This document shows, one piece after another, positions 16,196 through 24,630 of a stretch of DNA of 51,395 bases. This stretch comes from an uncultured Pseudomonadota bacterium. GTDB lineage: Bacteria; Myxococcota_A; UBA796; SXON01. The position numbers and the translations under genes are program-made. Below the pieces are notes generated by a model. The model made no database searches. It was not told the origin of the DNA and was given only the letters and a program-made list of their open reading frames with translations. Within the stretch, counting starts at the first letter, position 1, and each line of letters begins with the position of its first letter. The stretch is from positions 1 through 51,395 of the forward strand of contig CAIQVJ010000067.1 of the NCBI GenBank assembly GCA_903875225.1. The letters are read 5' to 3'.

Positions 16196-16539
16196 AGTAT
16201 CCGTCGTTCGGCCGATGGTATCGATGGGCGGAGGGCCCTACGCTCCGCGCATGTCCAGCCTCCTTCATCCTACTAAGCCGCGTGGCAGGGCACGTTCGCG
16301 CGCATTCGGGGCTCCGGACCAGGGCGGCGTCACGCGCTGCCCCCATGGCGGTCGGATGGGCGGATGTGCGCCGCGACGGTCGTCCGACGGGCGTGCGATC
16401 TGGCACAAGCGCCTGCGCCAGAAGACCCACCGGGCGGGTGAACTTGGGCGGCTGCCCTCATCCATCTCGCGGGTGCCCTTCGGTCCGCTCGCGGATGGGC
16501 GCATAACCCGGGATCCCGGCACCGTCAGCGTCGAGCGTG

Positions 16540-16556
16540 CTGGCATGCTCCGTGCA
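16540..16556 (+). promoter_or_regulatory. Candidate sigma-54 promoter of the benzoyl-CoA operon
   Basis: GG at 16542-16543 and GC at 16554-16555 are exactly 10 nt apart, in a TGGCAT(N5)GTGCA context that keeps most of the consensus. The predicted start is about 16567, leaving a 16-nt leader with GAGG at 16573-16576 before the had ATG. The -12 half TCCGTGC is shared with the site at 14195. Confidence 0.5.
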
Positions 16557-16582
16557 TCCGAGCCGATCGAACGAGGTACCCG

Positions 16583-17677
16583 ATGACTGCCCCCCGTCTG
16601 CATGGCTATGCTCTCCTTGAAGCCGGCTCCATCCCGGAGCCGGTGGAGCACCCTTTCTCAGTGCTCGAGCCGGGCACCGTCCGCGTGCGCGTGGCGGGCT
16701 GTGGACTCTGCCACACCGACCTCGGCTTCGCGTTCGGCGGGGTGCGGACGCGCCACGCGCTTCCCCTGATCCTGGGCCATGAGATCAGTGGGGTGGTGGA
16801 GGCTGCTGGCGACGGCGCCGAGGCGCTCGTGGGGCGGGCGGTGGTCGTTCCGGCCGTGATCCCGTGCGGCGTGTGCGCCGACTGTCGGGATGGGTACTCG
16901 ATGATCTGCAAGCGGCAGATCATGCCCGGGAACGACGCGGACGGCGGGTTCGCGACCCACGTGGTCGTGCCGGCGAATGGCCTGTGCGTCGTCCCCGGGG
17001 CCGGGGCCGATCCCGACGCGGTGATCGGCGCCGGTGGCCTCACGCTTCGGCACCTCGCCGTGATCGCCGACGCCGTCTCCACCCCCTACCAGGCGGTCAA
17101 GCGCGCGGGGGTCGAGTCCGGCGACCTCGTCGTGGTGGTCGGACTCGGCGGGGTCGGTAGCTATGCGGTGCAGATCGCGGCGCTGCAGGGCGCCCGGGTG
17201 GTCGGCATCGACGTGAGTCCCGAACGCCGCGCAGCGGGGGAGGCCGTGGGCTGCGGCCTCACGCTCAACCCCAGGGAGCTCAACCCCAAGGAGCTGCGGG
17301 CAGCCGTCACCGCCCACGCCAAGGCCTCCGGGGCGCGCGCAAACCGATGGAAGATCCTCGAGTGTTCAGGTGTGGGTGCCGGGCAGGAGACTGCCTTCGG
17401 CCTGCTCGTTCACGGCGCCACGCTGATGGTCGTCGGGTTCACCCCCGAGACCTCCACGATCCGGCTCTCCAACCTGATGGCGTTCGACGCCCGCGCGATC
17501 GGCAACTGGGGCTGCGCCCCGGAGCTCTACAGCGAGATCGTCGAGCTTGCGCTCGCGGGCAAGCTGAACCTCGTCGACGGCGTCGATCTCCGCCCCTTGT
17601 CCTCCCTCCCCGCCACCTTCGCCGAGGCCCGCCACGGGCACTCCGGGCGGCGGGTGGTCTTCAACCCCGATCTCTGA
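16583..17677 (+). CDS. had: 6-hydroxycyclohex-1-ene-1-carbonyl-CoA dehydrogenase
   Basis: Had oxidises 6-hydroxycyclohex-1-ene-1-carbonyl-CoA to the 6-oxo compound with NAD+ in the benzoyl-CoA pathway. This 364-residue protein is a zinc-type medium-chain dehydrogenase. It has catalytic-zinc residues in CGLCHTDLG and GHEISG, a structural-zinc Cys set in CGVCADC and a later Cys in MICKRQ, and a nucleotide loop GLGGVGSYAVQ. Length and gene order match Thauera/Magnetospirillum-type clusters. It is the first gene of a seven-gene operon, 12 nt from oah. Motifs alone would only give an alcohol dehydrogenase; the neighbours make the specific call. Confidence 0.9.
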   Translation: MTAPRLHGYALLEAGSIPEPVEHPFSVLEPGTVRVRVAGCGLCHTDLGFAFGGVRTRHALPLILGHEISGVVEAAGDGAEALVGRAVVVPAVIPCGVCADCRDGYSMICKRQIMPGNDADGGFATHVVVPANGLCVVPGAGADPDAVIGAGGLTLRHLAVIADAVSTPYQAVKRAGVESGDLVVVVGLGGVGSYAVQIAALQGARVVGIDVSPERRAAGEAVGCGLTLNPRELNPKELRAAVTAHAKASGARANRWKILECSGVGAGQETAFGLLVHGATLMVVGFTPETSTIRLSNLMAFDARAIGNWGCAPELYSEIVELALAGKLNLVDGVDLRPLSSLPATFAEARHGHSGRRVVFNPDL

Positions 17678-17689
17678 AGGAACCTGCCC

Positions 17690-18802
17690 ATGCCGAATTT
17701 TGAACTGCACGACCATGATCTGGTCGAAACCTCGACCTTCGAAGGCGTGCGCGTGGAGCACCGGCCGGTGCGCAACCGCCAGGGCAAGGTGATCGAGGGG
17801 CTGCGCAACACCTGGATCCTTCTCGACAATCCCGGCCAGCTCAACTCGTACACCACAGCCATGGTCAAGGGCGTCATCCTGGCGTTCCGGGCCGCCTCGA
17901 ACGACCGCAAGACGGTCGCGGTGGTGTTCTCGGCCGTGGGTGACAGGGCGTTCTGCACTGGCGGAAACACCAAGGAATACGCCGAGTACTACGCTGGACG
18001 GCCGGAGGAGTACGCGCAGTACATGCGCCTCTTCAACGACATGGTCACCGGGATCCTCACCTGCGACAAGCCCGTCATCTGCCGCGTGAACGGCATGCGG
18101 GTGGGCGGCGGTCAGGAGATCGGGATGGCGTGCGACTACTCGATCGCGCAGGACAACGCGCGCTTCGGGCAGGCCGGGCCACGCCACGGCAGCGCGCCAG
18201 ACGGCGGCAGCACCGACTTTCTCCCGCTGTACGTCGGGGTCGAGCACGCGATGTACTCGTGCACGGCCTGTGAGCTGTGGAGCGCCCACAAGGCCCACCG
18301 CATGGGGCTCCTGACCTCGATCGTCCCCTCGCTGAAGGACGCGGAGGGCCGCTGGGTGCCGAACCCCCTGGTCTGGACGGACGGCTCGGTGGACGAGTAC
18401 GGTCGGCTTCGGCACGGAGAGGCCAAGACCGGCGCGGATCTCGACGCCGGGAAGGCGCTGATGAAGCGCTGCACGTCGGACCTCTCGCTGCTCGACGCCG
18501 AGGTCGACGCGCTCACCAGCAAGCTGCTGGACACCTTCCCCGGCTGCCTCACCAAGACCATCGCCTCCATCCGCGCCCACAAACGCGCCCACTGGGACAA
18601 GAACCGCGAAGCCAACCGCGCCTGGCTGGCGCTGAACATGATGACCGAGGCCAACTCCGGCTTCCGTGCCTTCAACGACGGCGACAAGGACGATCGCGAG
18701 ATCGACTTCGCGGCGCTCCGGGTGCGGCTCTCGCTGGGTGACAAGTGGAGCGAGGAGCTCATCCGCTCCGTGGGTCCAGCGGCGATGCGGCGGCAGACGT
18801 GA
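17690..18802 (+). CDS. oah: 6-oxocyclohex-1-ene-1-carbonyl-CoA hydrolase
   Basis: Oah (BamA in obligate anaerobes) adds water and opens the ring of 6-oxocyclohex-1-ene-1-carbonyl-CoA, giving 3-hydroxypimeloyl-CoA. The 370-residue length is normal for this long crotonase-family branch. Characteristic stretches are DRAFCTGGNTKEYAEYY, VNGMRVGGGQEIGMACDYS and the FGQAGPRHGSAPDGGS loop, which general crotonases lack. BamA is widely used as a marker of anaerobic aromatic degraders. AAGGA precedes the ATG; the stop overlaps dch as GTGA. Confidence 0.93.
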   Translation: MPNFELHDHDLVETSTFEGVRVEHRPVRNRQGKVIEGLRNTWILLDNPGQLNSYTTAMVKGVILAFRAASNDRKTVAVVFSAVGDRAFCTGGNTKEYAEYYAGRPEEYAQYMRLFNDMVTGILTCDKPVICRVNGMRVGGGQEIGMACDYSIAQDNARFGQAGPRHGSAPDGGSTDFLPLYVGVEHAMYSCTACELWSAHKAHRMGLLTSIVPSLKDAEGRWVPNPLVWTDGSVDEYGRLRHGEAKTGADLDAGKALMKRCTSDLSLLDAEVDALTSKLLDTFPGCLTKTIASIRAHKRAHWDKNREANRAWLALNMMTEANSGFRAFNDGDKDDREIDFAALRVRLSLGDKWSEELIRSVGPAAMRRQT

Positions 18803-19563
18803 GCCCGCTGCGGGTACTCACCGAGCGTGGCGGGGAGGTCGTCCGGCTGGTTCTCGACCGGCCCAAGGCCAACGTGCTCGATGCAGAGCTCATCGCCGCG
18901 CTCTCGGGAGCCGTGCGGGGGCTGAAGGCCGAAGGCCCGCTCAAGCTCGTGGTGTTCGAGGGGGCGGGCCCCCACTTCTCGTTCGGAGCGAGCGTGGTCG
19001 AACACCTGCCCGGCAGCGTGCGTGCGATGCTCGCCGGGTTTCACGCGTTGTTCCGCGACATCGAGGCGCTGGGCGTGCCCACTGCCGCGATCGTCCGCGG
19101 GCAGTGCCTCGGCGGCGGGTTCGAGCTTGCGACGGCCTGCGGGCACGTCGTGTGCGACCCCACGGCCCGGTTCGCGCTCCCCGAGATCACCCTGGGCGTG
19201 TTTCCGCCCGTCGCCGCGGCAACGCTCTCCTGGCGGGTGCCCGGCGCTGTCGCCACGCGCCTCCTGCTCACGGGGGAGGTCGTTCCCGGCCCCGAGGCGG
19301 CACGGATCGGGCTGGCCGATGTGTGCGCGGACGACGCCGAAGCCGCGCTGCAGGGGTGGTTCGAGCGCTCGCTCGCCCCCCGGTCGGCGGTGGCGCTGCG
19401 CTTCGCGTGGCGTGCTGCCCGGCGCCCGATGGCCCGGCTGCTCCAGGAGGAGCTCAGCGCTGTCGAAGCCATCTATGTCGACGAGCTCATGGCCTGCCGT
19501 GACCCGGTGATCGGCCTGGACGCGTTCCTCGGCAAGACACAACCCGCCTGGGAGCATCGATGA
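18799..19563 (+). CDS. dch: Cyclohexa-1,5-diene-1-carbonyl-CoA hydratase
   Basis: Dch hydrates the dienoyl-CoA product of benzoyl-CoA reductase to 6-hydroxycyclohex-1-ene-1-carbonyl-CoA. The 254-residue crotonase fold shows the oxyanion-hole regions FSFGASVVEH and GQCLGGGFELA and the ALPEITLGVFPP segment typical of Dch. The GTG at 18799, overlapping the oah stop, was preferred to an in-frame ATG 54 nt upstream, because the protein then starts SPLRVLTERGGE as in known Dch. The stop overlaps bcrC as ATGA. Confidence 0.9.
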   Translation: MSPLRVLTERGGEVVRLVLDRPKANVLDAELIAALSGAVRGLKAEGPLKLVVFEGAGPHFSFGASVVEHLPGSVRAMLAGFHALFRDIEALGVPTAAIVRGQCLGGGFELATACGHVVCDPTARFALPEITLGVFPPVAAATLSWRVPGAVATRLLLTGEVVPGPEAARIGLADVCADDAEAALQGWFERSLAPRSAVALRFAWRAARRPMARLLQEELSAVEAIYVDELMACRDPVIGLDAFLGKTQPAWEHR

Positions 19564-20729
19564 ACACCCGCGCTGAGATCGTGGACCGGGCCCGCGCCCT
19601 CTACGAGGACCTGGACTTTGGGAGCGTGAAGGAGTGGTGCGCCACCACCGGGCGGAAAGCCGTGGGGTACCTGCCCGTCTACGCGCCGCGCGAGATCATC
19701 CACGCCGTGGGGATGTTGCCCGTGGGCGTCCAGGGTGGCGGGGACCGCCTCGAGATCATCCGTGGCGATGCCTTCTACCAGTCCTACATCTGCCACCTGC
19801 CCCGCTCGGTGGTCGAGCTGCTGCAGAGCGGCCGCCTCGACATGCTCAGCGGGATGTTGTTCCCGAGCACGTGCGACGTGATCCGGAACCTCTCGGGCAT
19901 GTGGCGGATCCTGCGGCCGGGGTTGTACACCCGCTACTGCGACGTGCCGCAGGTCCCCGAGGCGGGCACCGGCGCGAAGTTCTGGCGCCGGGAGCTCGAG
20001 ACCCTGCTCGACGATCTCGCGAAGCTGGCCGGGGTCACCCCCGATCCCGCGTCGCTCTCGCGCTCCAACGCGCTCTACAACGAGGTGCGCGACGTGATCG
20101 GCGCGCTCTACCGTGCGCGGCGGGACACGCCCTGGAAGCTCCCCACCGAGGAGCTCTACCTGATCCTCCGCGCTGGGGAGGTGCTCCCGCCCGAGGACTT
20201 CATCCAGATGGCGCGGGACTACCTCGCCGTCACAGCGGCCGACGATGCGCGTCCGCGCGACCGCGTCCGCGTGATCGTGGTGGGCGCCTTCTGCGAGCAG
20301 CCGCCGCTGGGCCTGATCAAGACCATCGAGCGAGCGGGCTGCTACATCGTCGACGACGACTTCCTGCTCGGGAACCGCCTCCTCACGGCGCCGGTGCCGA
20401 TCGGCGGCGATCCGTTGACCGCGCTCGCCGACACGTTCGTGCGCCACGCGATGCCCAGCTCGATCCTCTACGAGCACGCCCCTGACGGCAAGAAGAAGCT
20501 CATCCCGGCGCGCGTCGCCGCCGCGCGGGCGGACGGCGTGATCTTCGCAGCACCCTCGTTCTGCGATCCCGCGCTCCTCGACCGTCCGATGCTCCGGGCG
20601 GGCGCCGAGGCAGCCAACATTCCCTGCATCGCATTCCAGTATTCCGAGAACACCGGCCAGTTCCAGCAGTTCCGCGAGCAGGCCGGCACATTCTCCGACT
20701 CCATCAAGCTCTGGGGAGGGCAAGCATGA
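19560..20729 (+). CDS. bcrC: Benzoyl-CoA reductase subunit C
   Basis: BcrC and BcrB form the catalytic half of class I benzoyl-CoA reductase. That half carries iron-sulfur clusters and reduces the aromatic ring by two electrons. This 389-residue HgdB-fold protein has the family's early GRKAVGYLPVYAPREII segment and cysteines in SYICHLP, FPSTCDV and TRYCDVP positioned as cluster ligands. Length matches Thauera BcrC. The gene overlaps dch and bcrB by 4 nt on each side, implying equal synthesis of the subunits. Confidence 0.92.
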   Translation: MNTRAEIVDRARALYEDLDFGSVKEWCATTGRKAVGYLPVYAPREIIHAVGMLPVGVQGGGDRLEIIRGDAFYQSYICHLPRSVVELLQSGRLDMLSGMLFPSTCDVIRNLSGMWRILRPGLYTRYCDVPQVPEAGTGAKFWRRELETLLDDLAKLAGVTPDPASLSRSNALYNEVRDVIGALYRARRDTPWKLPTEELYLILRAGEVLPPEDFIQMARDYLAVTAADDARPRDRVRVIVVGAFCEQPPLGLIKTIERAGCYIVDDDFLLGNRLLTAPVPIGGDPLTALADTFVRHAMPSSILYEHAPDGKKKLIPARVAAARADGVIFAAPSFCDPALLDRPMLRAGAEAANIPCIAFQYSENTGQFQQFREQAGTFSDSIKLWGGQA

Positions 20730-22036
20730 ACCCACAAGCCGCCACGGCACCACCGCCTCCACCGGATCGCGCCCCCAAGGATCGGTCGATGGAGCTGCAG
20801 AAAGAGATGATCGCCGAGCATTTCCGGCGGCTTGAGCAGGCGCCCGAGACCCACGAGCCCGTGGTGTACACGTTCGTGCCCGGCAACCTGACCGAGCTGG
20901 TCCGGTCGTTTGGCGCGCTGCCGCTGCTCCCGGAGATCAACGCGCTCCAGTCCGGGATGCGCGGCATGAGCCGCAAGTACATCGCCGAGGCCGAGAAGGC
21001 GGGGCACTCCGAGGACGTCTGCACCTACGTGAAGTGCGACGTGGGCATGATCAAGTCCGGGAACATCGGTCCCACCGGAACGCGGCTGCCCAAGCCCGAT
21101 CTGCTGTTGTTGAGCTACACGGGCTGCTACACCTTCATGAAGTGGTTCGAACTCCTGCGTGAGGAGTACGATTGTCCGGCGGTGTTCCTGCACATCCCGT
21201 ACCAGAGCGACGGGCGTCTCGCGCCCGAGCATCGCCAGTTCATCGTCGACCAGATCCGGGAGAAGATCATCCCGGCCCTGGAGAAGGTGACCGGGCGCGC
21301 GTACGACGAGGGCAAGCTCCGTGAGCTCCTGGGGTACAGCCGGGATGCCGAGGACGATCTCGTTGCGGTGCTGCAGACCGCCAAGCAGCGCCCCAGCCCG
21401 ATCGATGCGTACTTCGGGGCGGTCTACTACGTGGGGCCGATCTTCTCGGCCTTCCGGGGGACCCCCGAGGGAGCCGCGTACTACCGCGCCCTGCGTCAGG
21501 AGGTCGATGCGCGGGTCGCCGCCGGGCAGGGGCCGACCACCCCCTCCGGCCGGTTGGACGAGCAGAAGTACCGCCTGGTGGTGGAGGGCCCGCCCAACTG
21601 GACGAGCTTCCACGAATTCTGGCAGATGTTCTCCGACGAGGGCGCCGTCTGTGTGGCCTCCACCTACACGAAGGTCGGCGGGACCTACGAGTTCGGCTTC
21701 CGCCACGACCCGGGTGACCCCATCGGGACCCTCGCGGACTATTGCGGGGGCTGCTACACGAACCTCTCGCTGCCGCAGCGCATCGACATGCTGGTCAACT
21801 ACGTGAAGGACTACGCAGCCGACGGCTTCCTCATCAACAGCGTGAAGTCGTGCAACAGCTTCTCGGCCGGCCAGTTGCTGATCCTGCGCGAGGTGGAGAA
21901 GCGCACGGGCATCCCGGGTGCGTTCATCGAGTCGGACCTGGTGGACCCCCGCTACTTTTCTGCGGCCAACATCAAGAACCGGCTCGAGAGCTACATCCAG
22001 ATGCTCGCGGCCCGTCGGCTCGGGGGTGCTTCGTGA
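20726..22036 (+). CDS. bcrB: Benzoyl-CoA reductase subunit B
   Basis: BcrB is the second HgdB-fold subunit of the catalytic half and pairs with BcrC. The 436-residue protein has candidate cluster cysteines C99, C104 and C134 (LSYTGCYTF) and a late CGGCYTN motif, and ends with the SVKSCNSFSAGQ segment common to this family. Its N-terminal 20 residues are Pro/Ala-rich, a small extension. It overlaps bcrC (ATGA) and bcrA (GTGA). Confidence 0.93.
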   Translation: MNPQAATAPPPPPDRAPKDRSMELQKEMIAEHFRRLEQAPETHEPVVYTFVPGNLTELVRSFGALPLLPEINALQSGMRGMSRKYIAEAEKAGHSEDVCTYVKCDVGMIKSGNIGPTGTRLPKPDLLLLSYTGCYTFMKWFELLREEYDCPAVFLHIPYQSDGRLAPEHRQFIVDQIREKIIPALEKVTGRAYDEGKLRELLGYSRDAEDDLVAVLQTAKQRPSPIDAYFGAVYYVGPIFSAFRGTPEGAAYYRALRQEVDARVAAGQGPTTPSGRLDEQKYRLVVEGPPNWTSFHEFWQMFSDEGAVCVASTYTKVGGTYEFGFRHDPGDPIGTLADYCGGCYTNLSLPQRIDMLVNYVKDYAADGFLINSVKSCNSFSAGQLLILREVEKRTGIPGAFIESDLVDPRYFSAANIKNRLESYIQMLAARRLGGAS

Positions 22037-23310
22037 ACGCCTATGTCGGCATCGACCTTGGCAGCACGACGACGAAGGCCGTCGTGTTGGCACAGGATGG
22101 TTCCATTCTCGGGAAGGGGATCACCAACTCCCGATCCAACTATGATCTCGCGGCCGAGGTGGCCCGTACCGAGGCCTTCGTGACCGCCCGCTTCGGGCTC
22201 CTGCGTCGCGAGGTGGAGAAGGTGGCCGGCATTGCGCTGCTCGACCGCCTGATGCGGGCGTTCCGCGTCCAGCAGAACCTCGTGCAGATGCGACGCCTCC
22301 AGGAGCTTGTGGACGAGGAGGTGGATCGCGGCGTCGTCCCCGACCTTCGGGCCCCTACCCGGGCTGTCCTGGACGCGATCTTCAAGCGCGTGGAGGCCGA
22401 GGAGGAGGCGTGGTTTGCAGAGGAGAACCCGGGCACGCGGTCGGACTTCTTCCGCGACGTGATCGGGTCGGCGTACACGCGCTCGGCCGAGGCGATCGTG
22501 CCGGACACCGGGCTTGCGTTCGATCTATTCCTCGGGCTGTGGGACAAGTGCATCATCCGGGTGGAGAACGAGCCCATCGGGCTCGGCTTCGCGGACCACA
22601 TCGGGACCGCGATCACGCGCCTCGGCTCGCCGCCCTCTGTCATCGAGGGCGTGGAGCGCGCGCTGGCCGTCGACCTGCAGGCCACCTCCACCGTTGGCAC
22701 CGGCTACGGCCGGGCTCGCCTCCCGTTCCCCAAGGAGCAGATCCGGTCCGAGATCCTGTGCCATGGCCTCGGCGCGCACGCGATGTTCCCGGGCACGCGC
22801 ACGGTGCTCGACATCGGCGGGCAGGACACCAAGGCGATCCAGATCGACGCAGAGGGCATCGTCACGAGCTTCCAGATGAACGATCGCTGCGCCGCGGGGT
22901 GCGGGCGGTACCTCGGCTACATCGCGGACGAGATGAACATCGGCCTGCACGAACTGGGCCCCATCGCGATGAAGTCCACGCGCAACGTGAAGATCAACAG
23001 CACGTGCACGGTGTTCGCGGGCGCTGAGCTGCGCGAACGGCTCTCCCTCGGGGAGCGTCGCGAGGACATCCTCGCGGGCCTGCACCGCGCGGTGATCCTG
23101 CGCGCGATGAGCCTGCTCGCCCGCTCGGGCGGGATCGAGGACGAGTTCACGTTCACGGGCGGGGTGGCGAACAACCCGGCCGCGGTCTCGGCGCTCGTCC
23201 AGCTCGTGCAGGAGAACTACGGCACGAAGATCTTGAACATCTCGCCATCCAGCATCTACACGGGTGCGCTTGGGGCCGCGATGTTCGCCGCCCAGGGGGT
23301 CAGCTCATGA
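22033..23310 (+). CDS. bcrA: Benzoyl-CoA reductase subunit A (ATPase/activase)
   Basis: BcrA and BcrD form the ASKHA-fold ATPase half. It couples hydrolysis of ATP to electron transfer from reduced ferredoxin into BcrBC. The 425-residue protein has phosphate-1 motif GIDLGSTTTKAV, phosphate-2-like DIGGQDTKAI and a Gly-rich FTGGVANNP adenosine motif. C286 and C290 (CAAGCGRY) and C325 (NSTCTVF) include the candidate ligands of the [4Fe-4S] cluster shared with BcrD. The GTG at 22033 overlaps the bcrB stop; the longer upstream frame lies inside bcrB and was rejected. Confidence 0.93.
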   Translation: MNAYVGIDLGSTTTKAVVLAQDGSILGKGITNSRSNYDLAAEVARTEAFVTARFGLLRREVEKVAGIALLDRLMRAFRVQQNLVQMRRLQELVDEEVDRGVVPDLRAPTRAVLDAIFKRVEAEEEAWFAEENPGTRSDFFRDVIGSAYTRSAEAIVPDTGLAFDLFLGLWDKCIIRVENEPIGLGFADHIGTAITRLGSPPSVIEGVERALAVDLQATSTVGTGYGRARLPFPKEQIRSEILCHGLGAHAMFPGTRTVLDIGGQDTKAIQIDAEGIVTSFQMNDRCAAGCGRYLGYIADEMNIGLHELGPIAMKSTRNVKINSTCTVFAGAELRERLSLGERREDILAGLHRAVILRAMSLLARSGGIEDEFTFTGGVANNPAAVSALVQLVQENYGTKILNISPSSIYTGALGAAMFAAQGVSS

Positions 23311-24176
23311 CAATCACAGCCGGGTTGGATGTTGGAAGCGGCGCGGTCAAGGCCGTGGTGATGGAGGTGAACGGCGATCAGGCGCGTGTGCTCGGGCACG
23401 AGGTCGGCCGCATCCGGCGGCGCGACATCCTCGCGGTGGTGGACGAGGTGTTCACCCGCGCCGTGGCCCAGGCGGGCGTCTCGGCCATCGACTACATCGC
23501 CACCACCGGCGAGGGCGAGGACATCCCCTTCGCCACGGGCCATTTCTATGGCATGACCACGCACGCGCGCGGCGCGCAGTTCCTCGAGCCGCGGGCGCAC
23601 GCCGTGCTGGACGCCGGTGCGCTCCACGCCCGTGCGGTCGCGATGGACGGCGTCGGGAAGGTGATCAACTACAAGATGACGAGCCAGTGCGCCTCGGGCT
23701 CCGGGCAGTTCATCGAGAACATCGCTCGCTACCTCGGCGTGTCCCTCGCGGAGGTCGGCGAGCTCTCCAAGCGCGGGGTGAACCCCGAGCGCGTGAGCTC
23801 GATCTGCGCGGTGCTCGCGGAGACCGACGTCATCAACATGGTGTCGCGGGGCATCTCCACGGCGGACATCCTGCGCGGCATCCACGAGAGCATGGCCGGG
23901 CGCTTCGCCCGGTTGATCCGCTCCGTGAACGCGGAGGGCGTCGTCTTCGTCAGCGGCGGGCTCGCCGGTGACGAGGGCCTCGTCGCCGCCCTCGACGCGG
24001 CCCTCGCGCCCAGCGCCACGCCCAAGCGGGCAGGCGTGAAGAGCACCGAGGGGCCGATCACGCTGGTCACCCACCCCCTCTCGATCCACACCGGCGCCAT
24101 CGGCGCCGCGTTGTGGGGCGCGTTCCGGCACCGGAAGCTCGATCTCCGCGACGTCGCCTGGACGGCCGCGGTGTGA
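23307..24176 (+). CDS. bcrD: Benzoyl-CoA reductase subunit D (ATPase/activase)
   Basis: BcrD is the smaller ATPase subunit that pairs with BcrA. The 289-residue protein starts with GLDVGSGAVKAVVME (phosphate-binding). C128 (SQCASGSG) and C167 (SSICAVLAE) are in the positions of the bridging [4Fe-4S] ligands, and FVSGGLAGD is its adenosine motif. Size fits Thauera-type BcrD. It is the last gene of the operon. Only 22 nt separate its stop from the end of the oppositely oriented ferredoxin gene. Confidence 0.93.
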   Translation: MTITAGLDVGSGAVKAVVMEVNGDQARVLGHEVGRIRRRDILAVVDEVFTRAVAQAGVSAIDYIATTGEGEDIPFATGHFYGMTTHARGAQFLEPRAHAVLDAGALHARAVAMDGVGKVINYKMTSQCASGSGQFIENIARYLGVSLAEVGELSKRGVNPERVSSICAVLAETDVINMVSRGISTADILRGIHESMAGRFARLIRSVNAEGVVFVSGGLAGDEGLVAALDAALAPSATPKRAGVKSTEGPITLVTHPLSIHTGAIGAALWGAFRHRKLDLRDVAWTAAV

Positions 24177-24198
24177 TCGGCCCAGGGCGGGCTTCGGG

Positions 24199-24585
24199 CT
24201 ACACCACCTCGAACGCCTTGACCCTGGCGGACCCGCTCACGAGTTCGGCCCGGCAGGCCAGGCGCAGCGTCGTCGGGTAGCCGTTCTCCTTGAGCGCGCC
24301 GCGCTCGCGAGCCTCCTGGTCCGTCAGGTTGGCGGCGCCCTCGAGGACCTCCACGCGGCAGGTGCCACATGAGGAGTCCGAACAGCCGGACGCGATCGGG
24401 TGCTTCATCCGGCCGGAGATGGCCAGCAGCGTGCTGCCGGCGACCGACTCGTCGGTCTGCTCGCCCTTGGGGCTCACGACGGTGAGGGTGACCCTGGCCT
24501 CGCTGGGGGCCGCGGCGGATGCGCCGTCCAGGGGGATGCCGAACAAGCGCTTGAGTCGACGACGAATTCCGAAGGGGGTAGCCAT
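24199..24585 (-). CDS. [2Fe-2S] ferredoxin
   Basis: This 128-residue protein has a basic, Arg/Lys-rich first 15 residues and a ferredoxin fold. The cluster motif is C68-x4-C73-x2-C76-x34-C111, the plant/adrenodoxin-type [2Fe-2S] pattern. It converges on bcrD with a 22-nt gap, so it is not part of the bcr transcript. Known class I benzoyl-CoA reductases take electrons from a 2[4Fe-4S] ferredoxin, so a direct donor role is doubtful. It may serve another oxidoreductase. Confidence 0.82.
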   Translation of the reverse strand: MATPFGIRRRLKRLFGIPLDGASAAAPSEARVTLTVVSPKGEQTDESVAGSTLLAISGRMKHPIASGCSDSSCGTCRVEVLEGAANLTDQEARERGALKENGYPTTLRLACRAELVSGSARVKAFEVV

Positions 24586-24630
24586 GCCGCGCGCCTATTC
24601 TGGTTTCCCGGTTTCGGCCGGTTGCCTCCG

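Larger units (their letters stand above)
16112..16582. other. 470-bp gene-free divergent regulatory region
   Basis: This gap separates the radical SAM gene (leftward) from the benzoyl-CoA operon (rightward). The open frames across it have implausible composition and no ribosome sites. It holds two short inverted repeats with 9-nt spacers, GGATTC/GAATCC (16175-16195) and GCGGAG/CTCCGC (16228-16248), and a sigma-54-like promoter at its right end. It is the longest intergenic stretch in the window, consistent with upstream activator sites. Confidence 0.6.

Noticed and set aside
16398..16415. TGGCAC followed by CCTGC as a second sigma-54 site
   Set aside because: GG and GC are 11 nt apart rather than the invariant 10.
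16165..16506. 113-codon frame in the bcr upstream region
   Set aside because: No ribosome site, implausible Arg/Pro/Ser composition, and it lies over inverted repeats in a likely control region.
24177..24198. GCCC/GGGC inverted repeat as terminator between bcrD and the ferredoxin gene
   Set aside because: Only a 4-bp stem in a GC-rich spacer; chance level.
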